Assembly: GCF_910594985.1 (NCBI RefSeq)
Contig: NZ_CAJVCE010000011.1
Span: 124,001 to 188,000 of the forward strand
Source of the DNA: Paenibacillus allorhizosphaerae
GTDB lineage: Bacteria; Bacillota; Bacilli; Paenibacillales; NBRC-103111
Direction: 5' to 3'
Length of the DNA stretch: 64,000 bases
The translations under genes and the position numbers were made by a program. The notes beneath the pieces were generated by a model, which was not told where the DNA came from, did no database searches, and was given only the letters and a program-made list of their open reading frames with translations. Below are positions 42,597 to 51,200 of this stretch, piece by piece. The first letter of the stretch is position 1, and the number at the start of each line of letters is the position of its first letter.

Positions 42597-44249
42597 ATGG
42601 GAATGGATACGGCAAAAGGCTTTGACCGCCGCGATACGTCGCTGGTACTGGCGCATATCTTGTTTGCTTTCGGCGCGCTGCTGATCGGCGGAATTGCAGG
42701 CTTGCTGCAAGGACTCGTCCGCGGCGGGATGATAAAGCTACCGTACGAGATCGGCTATTACCAGCTGCTGACGGCACATGGCGTGCTGATGGCTTTAATT
42801 TTTACCACGTATTTTATTATCGGTTTTATGTACTCTGGCGTGGCGAAGTCGCTTGGAGGTTATTTGCTTCCGATTTCGCGCAAGCTGGGCTGGCTCGGGT
42901 TCGGGCTGATGTCGACCGGTACGATCGTGGCGACGATTCTTATTTTGCTGAACAAGGCGACGGTGCTGTATACGTTTTATGCCCCGCTGAAAGCATCGCC
43001 GTGGTTTTATGTCGCGCTCGTATTCGTGGTAGTCGGCAGTTGGATGAGCGGCTTCGGCATTTTCATCAACTACCGCTACTGGAAAAAAGTAAATCAAGGC
43101 AAGACGACGCCGATCTTTACGTTCATGGCGGTGGCGACGATGATGATGTGGATTATTGCGACGCTGGGCGTAGCGATCGAAGTTCTATTCCAGCTCATCC
43201 CTTGGTCGTTCGGCTGGGTTGAGACCGTCAACGTCGTTTTGAGCCGTACACTGTTCTGGTATTTTGGCCATCCGCTCGTGTACTTCTGGCTGTTACCCGC
43301 CTATATGTGCTGGTACGTTATCATTCCGAAGGTAATCGGGGGCAAAATGTTCAGCGACGCATTGGCCAGGCTCTCCTTCATTATGTTTCTGCTGTTCTCG
43401 ATTCCCGTCGGCCTTCACCATCAATTGATGGAGCCGGGCATCACGAACGTATGGAAGTACGTACAGGTTGTGCTTACCTTCATGGTCATCATCCCGTCTT
43501 TAATGACGGCGTTCTCGCTGTTCGCTACGTTTGAGCAGCACGGCCGTTCGGTCGGCGCCAAAGGCTTGTTTGGCTGGCTGAAAAAATTGCCTTGGAACGA
43601 TGTCCGCTTCTTTGCTCCGTTCATGGGCATGCTCATTTTCATTCCGGCCGGAGCGGGCGGAATTGTCAATGCGAGCCACGAACTTAACGCAGTCGTGCAC
43701 AATACGCTGTGGGTTACCGGACACTTCCATCTTACCGTTGCCACATCTGTAGCCCTTACGTTTTTTGGCGTGACGTATTGGCTGATCCCGGCAATGACCG
43801 GCAGGGTACTGACCCCGAAAATGCACCGTCTAGGCATCATCCAGACATTGATCTGGGTTGTCGGCATGTTCTTTATGTCCGGTTCGATGCACACGGTCGG
43901 GCTGCTCGGATCGCCTCGCCGCACCGCTTTCACGACGTATCAAGACCATCCCGATGCTGTGCTCTGGATGCCATATCATGTGGCGATGGCAATTGGCGGT
44001 ATGATTTTGTTCATTGGCGTTATCCTGATGATTGTCAATATTGTGATGCTGCTGAATGCGCCGAAAGGTTACACCGAGTATCCGCTCGCAGAAGTCAGCG
44101 AGAAGGCGGAGCAAACGCCGGCCATCTTCGAACGTTGGGGTGTATGGGTTGGCATCGTAGTCGTACTGATTTTGGTTGCCTATGCAATGCCGGTGACCGA
44201 GATGATCACAAATCCCGGCGTAGGTTCGAAAGGCTTTGTCACCTGGTAA
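42597..44249 (+). CDS. Cytochrome c oxidase subunit I (ba3 type)
   Basis: A 550-residue haem-copper oxidase subunit with about 13 helices. It reduces oxygen to water and pumps protons. The CuB site appears in FWYFGHPLVYFWLLP (His and cross-linked Tyr) and GLHHQL; haem ligands are in TAHGVLM and TGHFHLTVA. The ba3/B-type family is known for high oxygen affinity. AAAGGAG precedes the ATG. No separate subunit III or assembly gene follows. Confidence 0.95.
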   Translation: MGMDTAKGFDRRDTSLVLAHILFAFGALLIGGIAGLLQGLVRGGMIKLPYEIGYYQLLTAHGVLMALIFTTYFIIGFMYSGVAKSLGGYLLPISRKLGWLGFGLMSTGTIVATILILLNKATVLYTFYAPLKASPWFYVALVFVVVGSWMSGFGIFINYRYWKKVNQGKTTPIFTFMAVATMMMWIIATLGVAIEVLFQLIPWSFGWVETVNVVLSRTLFWYFGHPLVYFWLLPAYMCWYVIIPKVIGGKMFSDALARLSFIMFLLFSIPVGLHHQLMEPGITNVWKYVQVVLTFMVIIPSLMTAFSLFATFEQHGRSVGAKGLFGWLKKLPWNDVRFFAPFMGMLIFIPAGAGGIVNASHELNAVVHNTLWVTGHFHLTVATSVALTFFGVTYWLIPAMTGRVLTPKMHRLGIIQTLIWVVGMFFMSGSMHTVGLLGSPRRTAFTTYQDHPDAVLWMPYHVAMAIGGMILFIGVILMIVNIVMLLNAPKGYTEYPLAEVSEKAEQTPAIFERWGVWVGIVVVLILVAYAMPVTEMITNPGVGSKGFVTW

Positions 44250-44434
44250 GGCGGCCAGTTTAGAAGCGAAGAAATAGACCGAAAGCATATGGGGAGATAT
44301 GCGGTCATGGCCGGACTACATGCTATCATGTACATTGACCGGACAGGCTGGAATAGATCGGTCACTAATAAACCAGACACGAATGCTGCATGTCTACAAT
44401 CGTATATTTGGAGGAAACCACACCATGTATACCG

Positions 44435-44478
44435 AACAGGAGCACTTCAATCCGATAGCGGAATGAAGTGCTCCTGTT
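44435..44478. terminator. Bidirectional terminator
   Basis: A perfect 15-bp inverted repeat, AACAGGAGCACTTCA (44435-44449) with 44464-44478. It lies between the oxidase operon and the convergent PTH2 gene. Confidence 0.82.
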
Positions 44479-44481
44479 GTT

Positions 44482-44838
44482 CTAAAGCAGCTGAAGCTCG
44501 GATGTAAACTTGCGAGCATCGCTTTTGGCCATCGGCGGCATGACGACCACGGTGAGCGAACCGGAGGGAACCTCCGTATGCCCGGCATCGCGAATGGACA
44601 AGAAGCCGTTCTCGGTCAAACGAAGCAGCTGCTGTTCGGAGCCCTTCAACACGATCTTTTTTTGCCCGGACTGGAGCCAGTCCTGAAACAGGGCATGATC
44701 TTGTTTGCTATTTAGCAAAATATGCAGCGTCATCGTCGTGGCTGCGTGGGCGACTTGTGCCGCGACTTTTCCGGGCGACATGCCAAGCTCCTCATTGACG
44801 ATAAAATATTGCACCAAATCGATATCGGCGGACTTCAT
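44482..44838 (-). CDS. Peptidyl-tRNA hydrolase type 2-like (PTH2) protein
   Basis: A 118-residue protein. The block SPGKVAAQVAHAA near residues 19-31, together with the later KIVLKGSEQQLLRL and IRDAGHTEVPSGSLTVV, is the PTH2 pattern seen mainly in archaea and eukaryotes and in some bacteria. Such enzymes free tRNA from peptidyl-tRNA. The ATG at 44838 has GGATGGGG upstream and gives family length; the frame is open to 44934. Single gene downstream of the cupin. Confidence 0.85.
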   Translation of the reverse strand: MKSADIDLVQYFIVNEELGMSPGKVAAQVAHAATTMTLHILLNSKQDHALFQDWLQSGQKKIVLKGSEQQLLRLTENGFLSIRDAGHTEVPSGSLTVVVMPPMAKSDARKFTSELQLL

Positions 44839-44869
44839 AGATCCCCATCCTTTGCCTAGTTTGTTGGAA

Positions 44870-45208
44870 TCATGCTTCGTGACGGTCGCCGCGGGTTTGC
44901 GGTTGAGATATGACGAGAAATTCCACGTCGGCATCCGATTGGTTTTTCATTTGATGCGGAATGCCGGGCGGCACCTCGCATCCTTCCATCGCCTCCAGCG
45001 TGTGCGTCGTGCCCTCTACCTCCAGCTCGGCCGTACCGGAGAGGACGAAGAAAAACTGCCGCGCCAGCCGGTGGTAATGTCTTACTTCCGACGTTCCTGA
45101 GGGCATGCGCTCATGAATGATGCTGAGCTCCGGCTGCTTCACCAGATGCCACCCATCGCAATGCGTTCCCCAAATATAATGCTCGGCGTTCGTCTTACTG
45201 ATTTTCAT
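44870..45208 (-). CDS. Cupin domain protein
   Basis: A 112-residue single cupin barrel. Motif 1 is HYHRLARQFFFVLSG (two His and a Gln/Glu region) and motif 2 is PPGIPHQMKN. It probably binds a metal and a small ligand; the function is unknown. The ATG at 45208 follows AAAGGAG, which is inside the end of the EcsC gene, so the two overlap by 14 bases and are likely co-translated. PTH2 follows 31 bases later. Confidence 0.88.
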   Translation of the reverse strand: MKISKTNAEHYIWGTHCDGWHLVKQPELSIIHERMPSGTSEVRHYHRLARQFFFVLSGTAELEVEGTTHTLEAMEGCEVPPGIPHQMKNQSDADVEFLVISQPQTRGDRHEA

Positions 45209-46025
45209 TGGCTTCTCCTTTGTCATCGATAGGTTCGGATGTGATCCACCTTGTTTCGGGCAGCTTTTGTTCCCGCCGTATGGCCTCGTCCATCCAACGC
45301 AGCCGGAAACAGTTCATCCCTGTACGCCCCAGCTCTTCCAGCAAGCCGTAATTGGCCCATGCTCCGACCACAGCGCCGATTCCCGGCAAGAGCTGGAGCA
45401 TTTTGCGGAAATCGATCGTGTCGCGGTATTCCTGCTGCAGCTGACGCCAATTGATATGCTGCGCATACGTATCGGCAGGCGGAAGCGACTTGACCGTCTC
45501 CTCCCATTCGCCGATGGTACGCAGCAGGGCAGGCTTCTTGTTTTGGCCGGAGAACGCAAGCTGAAATACGTACAGAATAAATAACCGTTCCCGGTAGTCG
45601 AGCGTGGAATGACCGTAAATATGGGCCAGCTCGAATAAGAATTTCATTTTGATGCCGATCAGGATCGGAAAGTCGGCCAGCCCGAGCAATATGCCGCCTG
45701 CGCCGGTGCCTGCGCCTTCCGCGGCGGCCAGCTTTTTATAGAACGAGATCAGCTCTTCGGCACGGTGGTCGCGCAAAGCCAGCGACATGGAGACGAGCGG
45801 TTCGCTTTTCGGAATGTAATCTATTCCGAACAAAGCGGTCTGCACAATGCCTTTCACCGTTGCCGTAATCGTTGCATGCACTTTGTCCGGAATAACCTGA
45901 TTGATTTTCGATTGTACCGCTCGTGATGTTTTTTCGATGACGCCGGGCGGCTTGCGCAGTTCTTTTTCCCAACGGATCAGCTCTTTGGCGACCTGCCGCT
46001 CGTAAACGGTAAAACGGTCGTTCAT
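45195..46025 (-). CDS. EcsC family protein
   Basis: A 276-residue protein. The EcsC-like features are LVSMSLALRDHRAEELISFYKKLAAAEG, GAGGILLGLADFPILIGIKMKFLFELAHIYG and LLPGIGAVVGAWANYGLLEELG near the end; the Gly-rich stretches look membrane-associated. EcsC proteins have no settled function. It is the first gene of a three-gene minus-strand set (EcsC, cupin, PTH2), divergent from serC. Confidence 0.9.
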   Translation of the reverse strand: MNDRFTVYERQVAKELIRWEKELRKPPGVIEKTSRAVQSKINQVIPDKVHATITATVKGIVQTALFGIDYIPKSEPLVSMSLALRDHRAEELISFYKKLAAAEGAGTGAGGILLGLADFPILIGIKMKFLFELAHIYGHSTLDYRERLFILYVFQLAFSGQNKKPALLRTIGEWEETVKSLPPADTYAQHINWRQLQQEYRDTIDFRKMLQLLPGIGAVVGAWANYGLLEELGRTGMNCFRLRWMDEAIRREQKLPETRWITSEPIDDKGEANENQ

Positions 46026-46041
46026 GCGGTCGATCCCCCTC

Positions 46042-46070
46042 TTGTACAGCGCTTATTCTTAGTATATAAT
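46042..46070 (+). promoter_or_regulatory. Promoter of serC
   Basis: TTGTAC (46042-46047) and TATAAT (46065-46070) with a 17-base spacer, ahead of the T-box leader. Confidence 0.7.
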
Positions 46071-46076
46071 CATACC

Positions 46077-46303
46077 ATAATTTCAGACCGTGACTATGCC
46101 GATGACGGGCTTCCAACCTTGAGGCGTTTTCGTCAAGAGCATTTCTTGCATGCCTAGCGCAGAGGAATGCGACCTAAGTCAACCGGCCCCGCCCGTTACA
46201 GCGGAACCAAGCGGACCTGAATGCGCATGCGTTCGGTCAAATTGGGTGGCACCGCGAGCAAGCGCTCCTCGTCCCAATCGGATGAAGGCGCTTTTTGCAT
46301 TTT
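46077..46303 (+). promoter_or_regulatory. T-box leader of serC
   Basis: The T-box GGGTGGCACCGCG is at 46244-46256, preceded by a stem III-like hairpin (GACCTGAATGCG with CGTTCGGTC) and followed by CGTCCCAAT and a GCGC/GCGC terminator hairpin with TTTTT (46262-46296). The tRNA-end binding sequence UGGC pairs with GCCA, fitting a tRNA with discriminator G such as tRNA-Ser. Uncharged tRNA-Ser would allow read-through into serC. I could not fix the specifier codon by eye. Confidence 0.88.
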
Positions 46304-46329
46304 TACACCCATTTGAAAGGATGAGAAGC

Positions 46330-47424
46330 ATGAACGAACAAAGAAAGCATAACTTCAATCCGGGTCCTGCAGCGCTGCCGTTGGAAGTGCTAGAGGAGGC
46401 GCAGGAAGCGTTCGTCGAGTACGGCGGACTCGGTATGTCGATGATGGAGGTATCCCACCGCAGCAAAGCGTACGAACAGGTACATGAGGAGACGCAGTCG
46501 CTCTTGCTTGAAGTTCTCGGCCTGCCGTCAGGCTACCGGGTGCTGTTCATGGGGGGAGGCGCGAGCGCCCAGTTTGCTCTCGTACCAATGAATTTGCTGA
46601 CGGAAGGAAAAAGCGGGGTCTACTTGCTTTCGGGCAGCTTCGCGGAAAAAGCTTATCTGGAAGCACTAACGGTCGGTGACGCGGTCGTCGCGGCAAGCAC
46701 GAAAGAGCAAGGCTGGCGTGTTCTTCCGAAGACGGACGGACTCCCCATACCGCCGAATGCAGCTTATGTGCATATGACGACGAACAATACGATCGAAGGC
46801 TCCCAATTCCGTACTTTTCCCGAACCGGCGTACGATGTGCCGCTGATCGGCGATATGACCAGCGACCTGCTCTGCCGCGACATCGATCTGTCCCGGTTTG
46901 CGCTCATTTACGCAGGGGCGCAAAAAAACCTCGGCCCCGCCGGGGTCACGGCCGTCATCATCCGCGATGATTTGCTCGAACGTGCGTCGAAGACGATTCC
47001 GGCCATTTTCCGGTACGCCACGTTTGCCGACAGCGGGTCGCTGTACAACACGCCGCCGGTGCATTCCATTTATATGGTCAACCTGGTGTTGAAATGGGTG
47101 CAGCGTCAGGGCGGCGTAGCGGCGCTGGAGCGGCGCAACGCCCGCAAAGCGCAGCGGATCTACGAAGCGATCGATGTAAGCGGAGGCTTCTATCAAGGCA
47201 TCATAGAGAAGGACTGCCGCTCGATCATGAATATAACATGGCGCATGGTTAGTGACGCACTCACCCCGCTGTTCGTTGAACAATCCGAACGCTACGGATT
47301 CGACGGCCTGGCGGGCCACCGGAGCGTAGGCGGTTTGCGGGCATCGGCGTACAATGCGGTGACGGAGGAATCGTGCCGTGCGCTGGCCGATTTTATGACG
47401 GATTTTCAAAAACGATACGGTTGA
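46330..47424 (+). CDS. serC: Phosphoserine aminotransferase
   Basis: A 364-residue PLP enzyme of serine synthesis (3-phosphohydroxypyruvate to phosphoserine). Clear marks are NFNPGPAALPLEVLEEAQ at the start, MGGGASAQFALVPMNLL, and the PLP lysine in YAGAQKNLGPAGVTAVI. ATG 46330 follows AAAGGATGAGAAGC; ATG 46321 is also in frame but too near the ribosome site. The T-box before it ties expression to the serine tRNA charge. Confidence 0.96.
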   Translation: MNEQRKHNFNPGPAALPLEVLEEAQEAFVEYGGLGMSMMEVSHRSKAYEQVHEETQSLLLEVLGLPSGYRVLFMGGGASAQFALVPMNLLTEGKSGVYLLSGSFAEKAYLEALTVGDAVVAASTKEQGWRVLPKTDGLPIPPNAAYVHMTTNNTIEGSQFRTFPEPAYDVPLIGDMTSDLLCRDIDLSRFALIYAGAQKNLGPAGVTAVIIRDDLLERASKTIPAIFRYATFADSGSLYNTPPVHSIYMVNLVLKWVQRQGGVAALERRNARKAQRIYEAIDVSGGFYQGIIEKDCRSIMNITWRMVSDALTPLFVEQSERYGFDGLAGHRSVGGLRASAYNAVTEESCRALADFMTDFQKRYG

Positions 47425-47483
47425 CTATGACAGCATTTGTCATAGTTAATGATTATACTTATACGGATTAGGAGGGACTAGGT

Positions 47484-48077
47484 ATGGAAGCTAATGTTTG
47501 CCGATGCGGCTGGGTCAATGAAGACCCGTTATATATCGATTATCACGATAAGGAATGGGGGGTTCCGGTACACGACGACCGCCAGTTGTTCGAAATGCTT
47601 ACGCTGGAGGGGGCCCAAGCGGGACTTAGCTGGTATACCGTGCTGAAAAAAAGAGAAAATTACCGGGAAGCGTTCGACGGCTTCGATCCGCAGCTGGTAG
47701 CTGCTTATGATGAGGAAAAAATAGCAGCGCTGCTTGCCGATCCGGGACTTATCCGCAACCGGCTGAAAATTCGGGGGACCGTAACCAACGCGCAGGCGTT
47801 TCTTCGCGTGCAGCAGGAGTTCGGAAGCTTCGACCGGTTCATCTGGAGCTTCGTCGGCGGATCGCCGATCCTTGGCCGTTGGGAGAGCCTGAAGGAAGTG
47901 CCAGTCAGCACGCCGGAATCGGATGCGATGAGCAAGGCTTTGAAGAAGCGCGGATTTACATTTGTCGGGACGACGATCTGCTATGCGTACATGCAGGCGA
48001 CGGGTATGGTCATGGACCATACGACAAGCTGTTTCCGTTACTCCGAAGTTTTGGAAGCGGCCGCAGAGACAAGTTAA
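47484..48077 (+). CDS. tag: DNA-3-methyladenine glycosylase I
   Basis: A 197-residue HhH-type DNA repair enzyme that removes 3-methyladenine. CRCGWVNEDPLYIDYHDKEWG and the end MDHTTSCF hold the zinc ligands (two Cys, two His), and LEGAQAGLSWYTVLKKRENYR is the family signature. The start has GGAGGGA before it. Single gene. Confidence 0.95.
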   Translation: MEANVCRCGWVNEDPLYIDYHDKEWGVPVHDDRQLFEMLTLEGAQAGLSWYTVLKKRENYREAFDGFDPQLVAAYDEEKIAALLADPGLIRNRLKIRGTVTNAQAFLRVQQEFGSFDRFIWSFVGGSPILGRWESLKEVPVSTPESDAMSKALKKRGFTFVGTTICYAYMQATGMVMDHTTSCFRYSEVLEAAAETS

Positions 48078-48236
48078 TTTCGGAAAGAAAATGCCGGTTC
48101 GCTGTGCGGCCGCCTATTTTTCCCTAGACGGATGACCTTCTTCTGGGTATATGCATATGTTACAAGTGACTTTATGTAGTTATATCCAACGTTGTTGACC
48201 ATCAAAAAGTTCATCATGTACAATGGGAGGCCCGTC

Positions 48237-51200
48237 ATGAAAAAGGTGAGCCGCCGGGAATCCGGCAGGAAGAGCCGTGCGTTAAAAAGCAATCGCATGG
48301 GTGCGTTTGTTAACGAATTGAGCTGGTTGGATGAAAAACCGGAAACGGAAACGGCAAGTGCTAATAAATCAGTCAAAGTGAGCAGAGTAACGGTCGATGC
48401 AGATGAAATGAAACAGGATATGGATAGTGACTGGAAGGTCAAACAGGATATGAACTCTGAATGGAAGGTACAACCGGATATTCGTTCTGACCGGATTGTG
48501 CCTCCCGCGCTTACCGCCCCCCCTGTTTCGGTATTGAAGCAAATTACGGAGCGGAAAGCTACGGTAGCTTCGGGGCCAATCATTTATACGGACGATTTGG
48601 CCGATGAATCCGTCACTACCGAGAAAATCGCAAAGTTCGCAGTAGATCATGAAAAAATCAAGCGCGGGAGCATCACAAGGGATAACTTAGCCGACTATGC
48701 AGTGGACGGCACCAAACTGGCGGACCGCAGCGTTACCCAGCAGAAGATAGCGCATCGCACAATCACGGAGGAGCATATCGCAAACGGCTCCATTTCAACG
48801 GAAAAAATACAGGACCGGGCGATTACCGGAGATAAGCTGCTGGACAACAGCATCACTTCCGAGAAGCTTGCCGACAAGACGATTGATGCGATGAAAATCG
48901 CCGAGCGTTCGATCCACTCGAAGCATCTGGCGGAGGACACGATTACAGCCGATTTGCTCCAAAACCAGTCGATTACCTCAGAGAAGATTCGAAGCGGAGC
49001 GATCCAAACGGCTAACCTGGCCAATTATGCGGTTAACACGGCCAAACTGGCTGATAGCGCCGTTACGACGGAAAAGCTGAGAAACTCGTCGGTAACCGGT
49101 GATAAGCTTGCCGACGGGGAAATTACGTCCGCCAAGCTGGCCAATCAATCGGTAACGGAAGAAAAGTTGGCGCCATGGAGCATATCCTCCGATCATTTGA
49201 AATTAAAATCGGTGCTCCAGGAGCATTTGACGCCGGGAGTTGTACGAGGGATTAACATCTCGCCGAAGCAGATCGAAGCGGTTCACTTGACTGAGGACTC
49301 CATACTGCCGGTACATTTGAGGGATGGCGCGGTAACGACCGACAAGCTGGCCAAAGGCTCCGTGCAAAGTGTGCATTTGCAGGAAGGGATCATAGGGGGC
49401 AAGCATCTTCAGGAAGGACTTATCCAAAACCGCCATATAAGCTCTCGCTCAGTAACGACCGATAAGCTGGTGGAGGGAAGCGTAGGCACGCCGCAGCTCG
49501 CAGATGCATCCGTAACGACAGATAAACTGGCCGAGCAAGGTGTAACTTCGCGGAAGATTGCCCACCGTGCGGTGCAGAAGGAGCATCTTGCTGCCGGATC
49601 GGTAGGAACCGGGCATTTGTCGGAAAAAGCAGTCCAGTCGGGGCATTTGGCATTCAAATCGGTAGGCAGCGAGCATCTGCAGGAGCGTTCCGTTTCCTCC
49701 GATAAACTGGCTGACCGGGCGGTAACCTCCGATAAACTGTCTGGGGCGGCAGTACAGGCGCAGCACCTGCAGGAAGGTGCCGTTCTGACGGGGCACATCG
49801 CCAACCACAGCATCACAGCCTCCAAGCTTTCTCCGGAATCGGTTTCTACGGATAAAGTGACCAATTTGGCGATTACCTCGTCGAAGCTTGCGCACGGCAG
49901 CGTTACATCGGAGAAGCTCGACAAAGGAGCCGTTCAGTCCGAACATTTATTGGCGGGTGCTGTCCAATCCATCCATTTGGTGAAAGCATCAGTGAAGACA
50001 CCGCATCTGGCCACAGGGGCGATAACAAATGACAAGTTGGCGGACGGAGTCGTATCCGCAGAGAAATTGGCGGAAGGAGCTGTCACGTCGGTACAGCTTG
50101 CTGAAGGAGCGGTGCGCAGCCAGCATGTAGCTGAGGGTGCAGTCGGCAGCGAGCAGTTGGCGGAAGGTTCGATAACCGCCGCACATATAGCACCGGGCGC
50201 GATAGACGGCAGCGGACTTAGCGCACAGGCGGTAACATCGTCGCATCTGGCAGCGGAGGCTGTTGAGACGGATCATTTGGCTGTAGGTGCGGTGACACGG
50301 GAGAAACTGGCCATAGGAGCCGTAGGGGTAGATCAACTGGCTGAGGGCGCGGTGATTTCGAGGAAGTTGGCACCTGAAGCGGTGGGAGCGGATCAGTTGG
50401 CCGAAGGCGCGGTCACGTCAGAGAAGCTGCGGGCGGGAGCCGTAGGAGTGGATCAACTGGCCGAAGGCGCTGTGACGATGGAGAAGTTGGCTATTGGAGC
50501 CATCGGGGCAAAGCAACTGGTCGATGGCGCCGTAACGATAGAGAAGTTGGCGGAAGGAGCGGTCGGAACCGATCAACTAGCTGAAGGTGCCGTGACGTCA
50601 GAGAAGGTGGCGTCCGGATCGATCGGAACCGATCAACTGGCGGAAGGCGCCGTGACTTCGAGGAAACTGGCACTTGAAGCCGTAGGAGCGGATCAGCTGG
50701 CCGAAGGCGCCGTGACGTCGGAGAAGGTGGCGTCGGGATCGATCGGAACGGATCAATTAGCCGAAGGCGCCGTGACGTCGGGGAAGCTTGCGGCGAGATC
50801 GATCAGAACGGATCAACTGGCCGAAGGCGCTGTGACGTCGGAGAAGCTGAGGGCGGGAGCCGTAGGAGCGGATCAACTAGCCGAAGGCGCCGTAACGTCA
50901 GAGAAGCTGATGGCAGCAGCCGTTGGAACGGATCAATTGGCAGAAGGCGCCGTGACGTCGGAGAAGGTGGCGTTGGAATCGATCGGAACGGATCAACTGG
51001 CCGAAGGCGCCGTGACATCGGAGAAGTTGAGGGCGGGAGCCGTAGGAGCGGATCAACTAGCCGAAGGCGCCGTAACGTCGGAGAAGCTGATGGCAGGAGC
51101 CGTTGGAACGGATCAACTAGCCGAAGGCGCCGTGACGTCGGAGAAGGTGGCGTCGGGATCGATCGGTACGGATCAACTGGCCGAAGGCGCCGTGACGTCG

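Noticed and set aside
46150..46329. N-terminal extension of SerC
   Set aside because: It would translate the T-box leader; the normal SerC start is at 46330.
48192..48236. Upstream extension of the giant repeat protein
   Set aside because: It would need a TTG start without a ribosome site, whereas ATG 48237 follows GGGAGG.
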